From the NCBI GenBank assembly GCA_963575745.1, contig CAUYUJ010004570.1, positions 1 to 45,000 on the forward strand: DNA of 45,000 nt, in the 5' to 3' direction. Made by a program: the position numbers and the translations under genes. Source of the stretch: Prorocentrum cordatum (lineage: Eukaryota; Sar; Dinophyceae; Prorocentrales; Prorocentraceae). Each line of letters starts with the position of its first letter. Position 1 is the first letter of the stretch. The notes below the pieces were generated by a model. The model worked only from the letters and a program-made list of their open reading frames with translations, was not told the origin of the DNA and searched no databases. This document shows positions 31,170-42,724 of this stretch, piece by piece.

Positions 31170-31430
31170 CAGCATCAAGAAGGTCCCTGTCAGGACGTAA
31201 CTCGCCAGCACCAGCACCCACATGTATCCGGTCCGGACCAGGCTGGACGCCGTGAACTGCTCGAAGTTGTCGGTGCCCGCTTTGTCACCGTTATAGTTTC
31301 TCGAATAGATCGGCAGCAGCGCCCCGCTGACCAGCGAGCCGACGGCACAGAACCGGAAGCCGAGCACGCAGAACCGTATGAGCATCTGGCCGTCCAGGCC
31401 GATACCCTCGCCGGGCTCCAGCGCGGGCCC
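31170..31430 (-). CDS. OSCA/TMEM63 channel, exon 1 seen here (5' end uncertain)
   Basis: Encodes about 87 residues: GPALEPGEGIGLDGQMLIRF, a membrane helix through GFRFCAVGSLVSGALLPIY, a polar loop (SRNYNGDKAGTDNFEQFTAS) and a second helix (YMWVLVLASYVLTGTFLML). This matches the N-terminal RSN1_TM domain of OSCA/CSC1 ('GLDA...LRF......P.N......L...T.SN......LW.H....Y'). The inferred donor is CTG|GCGCTC (GC class) at 31170. The 5' boundary at 31430 (CAACAG|GGG) is a choice among several AGs. The family's first helix (TM0) and start codon are not visible in the window and may be in an unrecognised exon upstream. Confidence 0.83.
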
Positions 31431-31739
31431 CTGTTGGCCCTGGCCCTCCTGATCCGCCACTGTGCCATGGGCACCGCGTGGAGTGTCCCAAGGTCCCCTC
31501 CCGTCCGCGGCATCGGGGCATGCAGTACTCTGCAGGCGGCCCGCAAGAGGCCCCGGGAGGCCGCCCGCCCCAGGGGCCCAGAAGAGGAGGCCCTCGCGAG
31601 GCGTCGCCCGAGACCCCAGCGGGCACCCAGAAGGCCCCTGGCCCACAGCCCCGGCACGGTGTCGGGATGGGCCGAAGGCCGTCAGATCCGCCGCCCCCTG
31701 TCGATTCATCGCAGGGGTGCCTGGCGTGCTGAACCCTCT

Positions 31740-33660
31740 AGGTTTTGGTTATGGTTCTTTTTCCAAAAGAGCTCCCCCTGGGGCTCCGGCCCGTCCCGCC
31801 GGCCACCCGGAAAGGCGCTCATTCCGGAAAAAAAACCTCCAAGATGGCTCAAGATGGTGCCAAGATGGCCACGTCCCAAGATGGTCCAAGACGGCCTCCA
31901 AGACGGCCCAACAGAGTCCAAGACGGCCCAAGACAACCCAAGAGGCCCCCCAGAGGCCTCCAAGACGACCCATGAGGCCTCCAAGAGGTCATCCAGGAGG
32001 GCCCGAAGAGGCCAAAATCATTAATTTTCCTTTGGTTTTTGAAGGACTTGGGGATTTGTTTCTTCTCGGCATTCCGACGGCTCAAGACGGCCCAAGAGGC
32101 CCCCAAGATCGCCCAAGAGGCCCCCAAGAGGGCCCCATGACGGCCCAAGTGGCCTCCAAGACGGCCCCAAGAGGGCCCCAAGACGGCCCAAGAGGCCTCC
32201 AACACGCCCAAGATGGCCTCCAAGACGCCCAAGATGGCCTCCAAGACGGCCCCGAAGCGCCCCAAGAGGGCCCCAAGTCGGCCCAGAAAGGCCCCCAAGA
32301 CGGCTCCCGACGGCGTCAGACGTGCCAGGAACCCACCAAGATGGCCGAAGTTGGCTCAAAGCTGGCCCAAGACGGCCCAAGAGGCCCCCAAGAAGGCCTC
32401 CAGGAAGGCCAGAAGAGGCCAAAAACATTGATTTTCTATATGTATTTTACGGATTTGGGTATTTGCTTCTTTTCGGCCTTCCGACGGCCCGAGACGGCCC
32501 AAGAGCCCCCAAAGATCACCGAAAGATCGCCCAAGAGGCCTCCAACATGGCCCCAGAACGGCCCAAGAGGGCCCAAGGACGGCCCCCAGAGGCCCCCAAG
32601 ACGGCACAGGAGGCCTTGAAGACGCCCAAGATGGCCTCCAAGACGGCCCTGGAGCATTCCAAGAGGGCCCCAAGTCGGCCCATAGAGGCCCCCCAAACGG
32701 CTTCCGACGGCGTCAGACGGACGCGGAGCCCACCAAGACGCCCGAACATGGCCCCAAGATGGCCCAAGACGGCCCAAGAGGCCTCCAAGAGAGCCTCCAG
32801 GAAGGCCCGAAAAGGCCAAAATCATTGATTTGCCATGGGTTGTTGAAGGATTGTGGCATTTGCTTTTTTTCTGCCTTCCGACAGCCCGAGACGGCCCAAG
32901 TGCCCACAAAGATCGCCCAAGAGGCCCAAGACACGGCCCCAAAAGGCCCCCAAGACTGCCCAAGAGGTCTCCAAGACGCTCAAGATGGCCTCCAAGACGG
33001 TCCAAGAGCCCTCCAAGACGTCCTCCAAGAAGGCCCGAAAGGGTCAAAATGGACTCCAGACGGCCAAGATGACCTTCAAGATGCCCACGTGTTCCCCGAA
33101 GGCTTTCCAAACCGATTCGGGGAACACATGGTCCGATAGCTTGGCAGGTCTGGTCTCAACGTTCGGCCACATAGGCGGTTCCAAAAAGGCAGGGGGCGGC
33201 GGTGATTCGCCGTAGGCGTCTTCGATCCGCCGCCCCCTGTCGATTCATCGCAGGGGTGCCCGGCGTGCTAGACCCTTTCGGTTTTGGTGATGGTTCTTTT
33301 TCCAAAAGAACTCCCCCTGGCGCTTCGGCCCGTCCCGCCGGGGTCCCGGGAGGATTGCCCAGGACCCCAACGTCCACAAAAAATCCTCCAAGACGGCTCA
33401 AGATGGCGTCCAAGATGGCCAAGGTGGCCCAAGATGGCCTCCAAGATGGCCTCCAAGTCCGCCCAAGATGGTCCAAGACGGCCTCCAAGACGGCCCAAGA
33501 GAGTCCAAGACGGCCCAAGACGGCCCAAGAGGCCCCCCAGAGGCCTCGGCCCAAGAGGCCTCCAAGAGGTCCTCCAGGAGGGCCCGAAGATGCCAAAATC
33601 CTTAATTGTCCCAACCATCCTGTGGTGTTGGGTCCTCGTTTTGAAGAGACGGTGCCCCGC
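31740..33660. repeat. CCAAGACGGC / CCAAGAGGCC decamer domain, part 1
   Basis: Units of 10 or 11 bp (CCAAGACGGC, CCAAGAGGCC, TCCAAGATGGC). A longer unit is superimposed: TTTTTGAAGGA-TTTG-ATTTGCTTCTT, then CGGCNTTCCGACGGC, near 32035, 32437 and 32838 (period about 400 bp). Frames on both strands are repeat products. Confidence 0.85.
33089..33239. repeat. Higher-order marker with two hairpins (typical copy)
   Basis: Hairpin A: GTGTTCCCCGAA / TTCGGGGAACAC with a 15-nt loop (33089-33127). Hairpin B: CAGGGGGCGGCGG / CCGCCGCCCCCTG around the conserved TGATTCGCCGTAGGCGTCTT (33190-33239). Hairpin A recurs at 35808-35846, 37293-37331, 38466-38504 and, altered, 40860-40898. The right half of B recurs at 31688, 35948, 38604 and 41024. 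Downstream of B, GGTTATGGTTCTTTTTCCAA-like sequence and AACTCCCCCTGG are also shared. Confidence 0.85.
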
Positions 33661-33718
33661 GTTCCTCTCCTCCTTTCCTCCTCCTCCTCCTCCTCCTCCT
33701 CGCCCTCCTCCCTCCAGG

Positions 33719-34702
33719 GTTCGCATGCCTCCCCACCACCAATTTCGGCACACCCCTCACACGCTTCGTGGCCCCATAGGGAGCTCCACCGAAGGCCCCA
33801 GTGGCAGGGTTCGCATGCCTCCCCACCACCCATCTCGGCACACCCCTCACACGTTTCGTGGCCCCATAGGGAGCTCCACCGAAGGCCCCAGTGGCAGGGT
33901 TCGCCGTGCACGCACACACCCCGGCACACCCCTCACACGTTTCGTGGCCCCATAGGGAGCTCCACCGAAGGCCCCAGTGGCAGGGTTCGCATGGGCACAC
34001 CCCTCATTTTCCCCCCATGCGGCACACCCCTCACACGTTTCGTGGCCCCATAGGGAGCTCCACCGAAGGCCCCAGTGGCTGGTTCGCATGCCTCCCCACC
34101 ACCCATTTCGGCACACCCCTCACACGTTTCGTGGCCCCATAGGGAGCTCCACCGAAGGCCCCAGTGGCAGGGTTCGCATGCCTCCCCACCACCCATCTCG
34201 GCACACCCCTCACACGTTTCGTGGCCCCATAGGGAGCTCCACCGAAGGCCCCAGTGGCAGGGTTCGCATGCCTCCCCACCACCCATTTCGGCACACCCCT
34301 CACACGTTTCGTGGCCCCATAGGGAGCTCCACCGAAGGCCCCAGTGGCAGGGTCCGCATGCCTCCCCACCACCCATTTCGGCACACCCCTCACACGTTTC
34401 GTGGCCCCATAGGGAGCTCCACCGAAGGCCCCAGTGGCTGGGTTCGCATGCCTCCCCACCACCCATTTCGGCACACCCCTCACACGTTTCGTGGCCCCAT
34501 AGGGAGCTCCACCGAAGGCCCCAGTGGCCGCATGCCCCCCACCACCCATTTCGGCACACCCCTCACACGTTTCGTGGCCCCATAGGGAGCTCCACCGAAG
34601 GCCCCAGTGGCAGGGTTCGCATGCCTCCCCACCACCCATTTCGGCACACCCCTCACACGTTTCGTGGCCCCATAGGGAGCTCCACCGAAGGCCCCAGTGG
34701 CG
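33719..34702. repeat. 90-bp tandem satellite, about 11 copies
   Basis: The unit includes CACACGTTTCGTGGCCCCAT, AGGGAGCTCCACCGAAGGCC and CCACCACCCATTTCGGCACA. Most units are exactly 90 bp; two or three are shortened or altered around 33900-34080. Because 90 is a multiple of 3, frames stay open on both strands, giving a 30-residue Cys/Trp-rich repeat on minus and a His/Pro-rich repeat on plus. No start, splice or domain evidence supports translation. Confidence 0.92.
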
Positions 34703-34799
34703 CGGTGCCTATGAGAAGAGGGGCCTAGTTTGCGTGCCCCCTCCTTCGTCTCATATCCGTGCAGTACTCGCAGCTGCATATGGTTGGGTCCTTCGCCAG

Positions 34800-37700
34800 G
34801 CTAATCCTTAGGTTTTTGAAGGACTTGGGGATTTGCTTCTTCTCGGCATTCCGACGGCTCAAGACGGCCCAAGAGGCCCCCAAGAACGCCCAAGAGGCCC
34901 CCAGGAGGGCCCCATGACGGCCCAAGTGGTCTCCAAGACGGCCCCAAGAGGACCCCAAGATGGCCCAAGAGGCCTCCAACACGCCCAAGATGGCCTCCAA
35001 GACGGCCCCGAAGCGCCCCAAGAGGGCCCCCAATCGGCCCAGAAAGGCCCCCAAGACGGCTCCCGACGGCGTCAGACGTGCCAGGAACCCACCAAGATGG
35101 CCGAAGTTGGCTCGAAGCTGGCCCAAGACTGCCCAAGAGGCCCCCAAGAGGGCCTCCAGGAAGACCAGAAGAGGCCCAAAACCTTGATTTTTCTACGGTT
35201 TTTGATGGAATTTGACATCTCCTTCTTTTCGGCCTTCCGACTGCCCGAGACGGCCCAAGAGCCCCCAAAGATCGCCAAAAGACCGCCCAAGAGGCCTCCA
35301 ACATGGCCCCAGAACTGCCCAAGAGGGCCTCAAGACTGCCCCAGGAGGCCCCCAAGACGGCACAGGAGGCCTTGAAGACGCCCAAGATGGCCTCCAAGAC
35401 GGCCCCAAGTCGGCCCATAGAGGCCCCCCAAACGGCTTCCGACGGCGTCAGACGGACCAGGAGCCCACCAAGACGCCCGAGCATGGCCCTAAGATGGCCC
35501 AAGACGGCCCAAGAGGCCTCCAAGAGGGTCTCCAGGAAGGCCCGAAAAGGCCAAAATCATTGATGTGCCATGGGTTGTTGAAGGATTCTGGACGCCCAAG
35601 ATGGACCGAGACGGCCCAAGTGCCCCCAAAGATCGCCCAAGAGGCCCAAGACACGGCCCCAAGAGGCCCCCAAGACGGCCCAAGAGGTCTCCAAGACGCT
35701 CAAGATGGCCTCCAAGACGGTCCAAGAGCCCTCCAAGACGTCCTCCAAGAAGGCCCGAAAGAGTCAATATGCCTCCAGACGGCCAAGGTGACCTTCAAGA
35801 TGCCCACGTGTTCCCCGAAGGCTTTCCAAACCGATTCGGGGAACACGTGGTCCGATAGCTTGGCAGGCCTCTGGCCACAACCTTCGGCCACATAGGCGCT
35901 TCCACAAAGGCAGGGGACAGCGGTGATTCGCCGTAGGCGTCTTCGATCCGCCGCCCCCTGTCGATTCATCGCAGGGGTGCCTGGCGTGCCGGATCATATG
36001 GCTTTTGGTTTTGGTTCTTTTTCCAAAAGAACTCCCCCTGGGGCTTCGACCCGTCCTGCCAGGGTGCAGGGAGGATTGCCCAGAGGTGGTTGCAAAGCGT
36101 GTTTCCTGCTCCAGACGGCTCCAAGACGGCCCAAGATGGCCTCCAAGACGGCTAAGATGGCCCCGAGATGCCTCCAAGACGGCCCAAGATGCACCCAAAA
36201 CGGCCTCAGATGGCCTCAAGATGGCCCAAGACGGCCCAAGAGGCCCCCAAGAGGTCTCCAAGACAGCCTAAGAGGCCTCTAAGGTCCTCCAGGACGGCCC
36301 GAAGATGCCAAAATGATTGATTTTCCGCAGGTTTTTGAAGGATTCTGGCATTCGCCAAGATGGCCTCAGGACTGCCCAAGAGGCCCCCAAGACGGCCCCA
36401 AGAGGGCACAAAGACGACCCAAGAGGCCTCCAACACGCCCAAGATGGCCTCCAAGACGGCCCTGGAGCACCCCAAGAGGGCCCCAAGTCGGCCCAGAAAG
36501 GCCCCTCAAACGGCTTCCGACGGCGTCAGACGGGCCAGGAGCCCACCAAGATGGCCGAAGTTGGCTCGAAGCTGGCCCAAGACGGCCCAAGGGGCCTCCA
36601 AGAGGGCCTCCAGGAAGGCCACGAAAGGCCAAAAACATGTTCTTCCCACGGTTTTCGAAGGATTTTACATTTACTTCGTTTCGGCTGTCCGACGGCCCGA
36701 GACGGCCCAAGAGCCTCCAAAATCGCCCAAGGATCGCTCAAGAGGCCTCCAAGATTGCCCCTGAACGGCCCAAGAGGCTCCCAAGACGGCCCCAAGAGGC
36801 GCCCAAGACGGCCCAGGATGCATTTAAGACGCCCAAGATGGCCTCCAAGACGGCCCTGGAGCATTCCAAGAGGGCCCCAAGTCGGCCCATAGAGGCCCCC
36901 CAAACGGCTTCCGACGGCGTCGGACGGGCCAGGGCCCACCAAGACGGCCGAAGATGACACTAGGATGGCCCAAGACGGCCCAAGGGGCCTCCAAGAGGGC
37001 CTCCAGGAAGGCCCGAAAATGCCAAAAACAGTGATTTCCCAAGAGTTGTTGAAGGACTGTGGCATTTGCTGTTGTTCTGCCTTCCGACGGCCCGAGACGG
37101 CCCAAGTGCCCCCAAAGATCGCCCAAGAGGCCCAAGACGGCCCCAAGAGGCCCCCAAGGCGGCCGAAGTGACCTCCAAGACGCTCAAGGTGGCCTCCAAG
37201 ACGGCCCAAGAGCCCTCCAAGACGTCCCCCAAGAAGGCCCGCAAGGGTCAAAATGGCCTCCAGGCGGCCAAGATGACCTTCAAGATGCCCACGTGTTCCC
37301 CGAAGGCTTTCCAAACCGATTCGGGGAACACGTGGTCCGATAGCTTGGCAGGTCTGGCCTTTTCTCCCAATGTGTCGCTCAAGATGGCCCAAGATGGTCT
37401 CCAAGATGGCCACGTTGGCCCAAGATGGCCTCCAAGATCGTCCAAGATGGCCTCCAAGTCCGCCCAAGATGGTCCAAGACGGCCATACGGCCCAAGAGAG
37501 TTCAAGACGGCCGAAGACCGCCCAAGAGGCCCCCCAGAGGCCTCCAAGACGGCCCAAGAGGCCTCTAAGAGGTCCTCCAAGAAGGCCCGAAAGGGTCAAA
37601 ATGGTCTCCAGGCTGCCAAAATTCATTGATTTTCCCAAGGTCTTTTGAAGGATTTTCGCATTCGTTTCTTCTCGGCTTTCCGACGACCCAAGGCGGCCCA

Positions 37701-39030
37701 AGAGGCCCCCAAGATCGCCCCCACAGCGCCCAAGAGGCCTCCAAGATGGCCCCAGAACGGCCCAATTGGCCCCCAAGACGGCACCAAGAGGGCCCAAAGA
37801 CGACCCAAAAGGCCTCCAAGACGCCCAAGATGGCCTCCAATTGTTCTTAGGTTTCGAAAGATTTTGACATTTGCTTCGTTTCGGCCTCCCGACGGCCCGA
37901 GACGGCCCAAGAGCCCCCAAAATCGCCCAAGGATCGCTCAACAGGCCTCCAAGATAGCCCCTGAACGGCCCAAGAGGCCCCCAAGACGGCCCCAAGAGGC
38001 CCCCCAAGACGGCCCAGGAGGCTTTTAAGACTCCCAAGATGGCCTCCAAGACGGCCCTGGAGCATTCCAAGCCCCAAGTTGGCCCAGTGAGGCGAGCGGG
38101 CCAGGGGCCCACCAAGACGGCCGAAGATGGCACTAAGGTGGCCCAAAACGGCCCAAGGGGCCTCCAAGAGGGCCTCCAGGAAGGCCCCAAAAGGTCAAAA
38201 ACATTGATTTCAAATGAGTTTTTGAAGGATTGTGACATTTGCTTTCTGTCGGCCTTCCGACGGCCCGAAACGGCCCAAGTGCCCACAAAGATCGCCCAAG
38301 AGGCCCAAGACGGCCCCAAGAGGCCCCCAAGACGGCCGAAGAGGCCTCCAAGACGCTCAAGGTGGCCTCCAAGACGGCCCAAGAGCCCTCCAAGAAGTCC
38401 TCTACGAAGGCCCGAAAGAGTCAAAATGGCCTCCAGGCGGCCAAGATGACCATCAAGATGTCCACGTGTTCCCCGAAGGCTTTCCAAACCGATTCGGGGA
38501 ACACATGGTCCGATAGCTTGGCAGGTCTGGCCTCAACGTTCGGCCACATAGGCGCCTCCACAAAGGCAGGGGGCGGCGGTGATTCGCCGTAGGCGTCTTC
38601 GATCCGCCGCCCCCTGTGGTCTTGCCACAGGGGTGCCCGGCGCGCTAGATCCAAAACTACTGGTTTGGTTTGGGCTCTTTTTCCCGAAGAACTCTCTCCT
38701 GGGGATCTGACCCGTCCCGCCGGCCACCCGAAAAGGACCGCAAGCGAGCACAACGTCCACAGAAAGTCTTCCAAGACGCCTCAAGGTAGCCTTTAAGATG
38801 GCCACGTTGGCCCAAGATGGTCTCCAAGTTCATCCAAGGTGGTCCAAGATGGCCTCCAACAAGGCCCAAGAGGGTCCAAGATGCCTCCAAGTCCGCCCAA
38901 GAAGCCTCCAGGACGCCCCAGGATGGCCTCCAAGACGGCCCCAGACGGCCCAAGAGGCCCCCAAGAGGCCTCCAAGACGATCCAAGAGGCCTCGACTGGG
39001 TCCTCCAGGAAGGCCCGTAGAGGCCAAGAT
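34800..39030. repeat. CCAAGACGGC decamer domain, part 2 with higher-order units
   Basis: The same 10/11-bp units as 31.7-33.6 kb. The intermediate marker (GAAGGA-TTTG-CTTC-CGGCCTTCCGACGGCCCGAG) recurs near 34815, 35195, 35575, 36650, 37045, 37640, 37850 and 38215. Large markers with two hairpins recur at 35797-35975 and 38455-38635, and partly at 37282. Confidence 0.85.
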
Positions 39031-39057
39031 TCTTGATCTTCCTTAGGTTGTTGACGG

Positions 39058-39357
39058 ATGCTGGCATTCGCCAGGCAATTGTTCTACTATGGAGAACTGT
39101 CCGCCCTGCCCAACGAATCGCTGCCTCGCCAGAGTGTCTTCCAGAGCGGGACTTATCGTCTCCTCGACCCTGGGAGACGCCGCAGAGGGCGTCCCAGGTT
39201 ACAGTGGGCTTCGGTAATGCACGCGCACACGGTGACAATTGCAACGTGCATGCACGGCGGGGCCTTGAGTCAGGAGGGCGCCCGACAAACGATCGGGCAG
39301 AGCACTTTCAATCAACGAGCATGGAAAGAAGCAGTGTTGAGGTACTGTTCGAATTAA
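39058..39357 (+). pseudogene. C-terminal tail of a second LINE-type element
   Basis: A 99-codon frame ending in TAA. RQLFYYGELSALPNESLPRQ, SVFQSGTYRLLD, then RRRRGRPRLQW (GRPRLQW at residues 44-50) and WKEAVLRYCSN at the end match the tail that follows RT in many Jockey/L2/CR1-like LINEs ('R.L...GH..R.....LPR...........GRPR..W'). Only the tail is present. It lies in a unique 0.55-kb island within the decamer repeat domain, on the strand opposite the large LINE. Confidence 0.62.
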
Positions 39358-39589
39358 ACCGGCCGGCCGTCATTCTGTATAATTTGTATCACAAGCTTCA
39401 GGGGATATATTACTCTGAATTGTACCCCGGTTTAGAAGCGTAGATCTTTAGAGAATCCCTGCGCATGGAGCCGGAGTCGGCGACGATGGTTACGCATTGC
39501 CCCTCGCATTGTCGACGCCGGCGTGCTGTTGTACATACTGAGGCATGCGATCTGCAACCAATGTGCCGTCTAGGCACGGTTCACCTGAC

Positions 39590-40640
39590 CTGACGGCCCG
39601 AGACGGCCCAAGAGCCCCAAAGGTCGTCCCAAGATCGCCCAAGAGGCCTCCAAGATGGCCCTAGAACGGCCCAATTGGCCCCCAAGACGGCCCCAATAGG
39701 GCCCCAAGACGGCCATAGAGACCTCCAAGACGTCCAAGATGGCATCCAAGACAGCATTGGAGCACCCCAAGAGGGCCTCAAGTCGGCCCAGAGAGGCCCC
39801 CAAGACGGCGTCCGAGGCGAAAATCTGGATGTTCCATTGGTTTTTCAAAAGGGTTTTGCTTCTTCTCGGCCTTCCGACGGCCCGAGACGGTCCAAGAGTC
39901 CCTCCAAGATGGCCCCAGAACGGCCCAAGAGGCCCAGACGGCCACAAGAGGCCTCCAAGACGCCCAAGATGGCCTCCAAGACGGCCCTGGAGCAACCCAA
40001 GAGGGTCCCAAGTTGGCCCAGAGATGCCCCCAAGACGGCGCCCGAGGGCGTCAGACAGGCCAGGAGGCCACCAAGACGGCCCAAGATGGCTCCAAGATGG
40101 CCCAAGGCGGCCCAAGAGGCACCAAAAGGTCTCCAAGACGGCCCAAGAGGCTTCCAAGAGGGCCTCCAGGAAGGCCCGAAGAGGCCAAGATTATTGACTG
40201 TCCTAAGGTTTTTGAAAGATTTTGGCATTTGCTTTTTGTTCGGCCTTCTGACGGCCCGAGACGGCCCAGGAGCCCCAAAAGGACGCCCCAAGATCGCCGA
40301 AGAGGCCTCCAAGATGGCCCCAGAACGGCCCACTTGGCCCCCAGACAGCACCAAGAGGGCCCAAGACGGCCCAAGAGGCCTCCAAGACACCCAAGATGGC
40401 CTCAAAGACAGCCCTGGAGCACCCCAAGAGGGCCCCAAGAGGGCCCCAAAAAGGCTCCCAAGATGGCTTCCGACGGCGTCAGACGGGCCGGGAACGCCCC
40501 AAGATGGCAAAGAGGCCTCCCAGAAGCCCCCAAAGGCCTCCAAGAGGCCCAAGGACGCCCCCAAGATGCCCCTAAGAGGCTCCCAGGAAACTCCCAGGAG
40601 GCCCCAAGAGTGCCTCCAGAGGCTCTCAAGATGCCCCCTC
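39590..40640. repeat. CCAAGACGGC decamer domain, part 3
   Basis: The same units resume after the unique LINE-tail island, with intermediate markers near 39838 and 40205. Confidence 0.83.
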
Positions 40641-40832
40641 CTACTCCTCTTCCTCCTCCTCCTCCTCCTCCTCCTCCTCCTCCTCCTCCTCCTCCTCCTC
40701 CTCCTCCTCCTCCTCCTCCTCCTCCTCCTCCTCCTCCTCCTCCTCCTCCTCCTCCTCCTCCTCCTCCTCCTCCTCCTCCTCCTCCTCCTCCTCCTCCTCC
40801 TCCTCCTCCTCCTCCTCCTCCTCCTCCTCCTC
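40640..40832. repeat. (CCT)n microsatellite
   Basis: About 180 bp of nearly pure CCT, followed closely by an altered hairpin A copy and a short CATAG/CAGAG repeat (40915-40945). Confidence 0.93.
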
Positions 40833-41064
40833 ATGATCTTCCCAGCCATCCTCCCCCAAGTGTTCCCCGAAAGGTTTCCACAACGGCTGGGGGAACACAT
40901 GGTCCGATAGTATCGCATAGCATAGCATAGCAGAGCAGAGCAGAGCTCTTGCCGCAACGCTCGGCCTCATGGGCCATTCCGAAAGGCAGGGAACGGCGGT
41001 GATTCGCCGTAGGCGTCTTCGATCTGCCGCCCCCTGCTGCATGCCACAGGGGTGTACGGCTCTT

Positions 41065-41208
41065 TCTCCTCCTCCTCCTCTTCCTCCTCCTCCTCCTCCT
41101 CCTCCTCCTCCTCCTCCTCCTCCTCCTCCTCCTCCTCCTCCTCCTCCTCCTCCTCCTCCTCCTCCTCCTCCTCCTCCTCCCTCCTCCTCCCCTTCCTCCT
41201 CCTCCATG
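41065..41208. repeat. (CCT)n microsatellite
   Basis: Nearly pure CCT directly after a higher-order marker copy. Confidence 0.93.
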
Positions 41209-42724
41209 AGCCTGGTTCCAAGCGTTGGTGGCGCGCACAAGGGGGCAGGGGAAGGGGAGAAGGCTTTGTTCAGAAGCAGGGCTGGTTCTTACAGGGCGCT
41301 GGCCCTGTATCTACAGAGAAGGCCCGTTCTGAGAAGCAGGGGTGCTTCCCAGAAGCCTTCCCCCCTCCCCCTGCCCCCCTCTGCGGTGGCCGAACAGGGG
41401 TGCACGGCGCACTGCACGTGAGAACCTTTCGAGCGCTGTTCCCCGGGGGGTCTCGGCCGATCCGGCCCCCCCCGCGCGGGAGACCCCGGGCGGGCAGCGC
41501 CCCGCCTGCTCCCTTCCCGCCCGAGGCGGAGCCCCGATGGGGGCCTCCCAGGCGGCCCGGATGGCCCAAGATGGCCTCCAGGGCACGGCCTCAGCACAGT
41601 TGGGGCGCTGACCTACGGAACCCTAAATAAGGAGCGAGGCCCCTGTTTCCCATCAGTTAAGCTTTGATTTCCCATCGAAGCCCCAAGCAAAACGAAGGGC
41701 GAACTGGAAAACAACTAAGGAACACCGAGCCCTTCCCCAACGAAAAGGGTTCCTTCCTCAGCGCCCCGACTGCAATTGGCCCCCTTCCTCGGCGGCGTTT
41801 CGCCGCAGGCGTCTCCGATACCTCACCCACCACAGCGGGCGCAGCCAGTCCAGCAGGCTCTTGCACTCCCCGCCCCGGGGCGCCAGCGCCCTGGCGAAGG
41901 GGCCGCAGAAGAATATCCGCGCCGCCGCGCCTGCGGGCGGTGTCGGCGTGCCTCGGGCATCCTTCTCGTTCTCCCTCGCGAGACTCTGCGCCGGCAGAGG
42001 TGCTGCTGCGGTACGTTACGAGAACAGTTCCCGTGCACCGCACCGTGTCTGGACTCACTCCAGGCCCTGCGCCAAAGCGGGGCGCATAGTTCTTCGACAG
42101 GCCCTCCGCCAGCGCGCGGCGCCCAATTTTTCGGCCCTGAAAGCCTACGCGCTATTCACCCCAAACCCTAAAACCTCAAGACGAAAAACACCACGTATTG
42201 AGCAAGCTCGAACGGTGCCATTGCGAAAGACAGTGGAAAGGAACGAACCTCGAAACTTTTGATGGCGAGGGTAGCGGAGATGGCGGAGGCGCGGGCACGG
42301 CGGCGATGGTGAAGTAGCGAGGACGGGGGGGATGATGGGAGCAGCGGGAGTGCGAGGATGAAAGGAGTCGTGAAGATGATGAGGGCGGCGGGGGCGGTGA
42401 GCCTGACGGGAATGGCGTTGATGTTCGACAGTGTCGACGGTGGAAACGATGAGAATGGCGATGACGGCGAGGACTTCAGGGGTCGTGGCGATCGGGATTG
42501 CCGCCCTGTGGTCTGGCGACGACGATAAGATGACGTCGACCACGACCACGACGAAGATTACATCTCACTGGTATCCACCACTCGATCTGCAATGGTGACA
42601 GAGGCTCGAGAAGCCCGGCGGTCGCTGCTGAAATCTATGATACATGTGGCGAAAGCGGAAGATCATTCTGGGGCGCCCCACGGGGGCCGCCGCCGCTCGC
42701 GCGACTGCGCGGGCGGGGGCGCAG
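41209..42724. other. No gene recognised; GATGGCG triplet-like patch
   Basis: Downstream of the USP stop on the minus strand, so it includes that gene's 3' end. Between 42260 and 42560 the sequence is loosely built of GATGGCG / GACGGCG units. GTTTCGCCGCAGGCGTCTCCGAT at about 41798 is related to the core of hairpin B of the higher-order marker. No other domain was seen. Confidence 0.4.

Noticed and set aside
33933-34639. Cys/Trp-rich repeat protein on the minus strand
   Set aside because: It is the 90-bp satellite read in frame; the other strand is equally open and there is no start or splice context.
31740-40640. Many 60-650-codon frames, including a 653-codon minus-strand frame at 36526-38487
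   Set aside because: They consist of WAVLGxSW/LGRLGG-type repeats that simply translate the CCAAGACGGC units; no domain and both strands are open.
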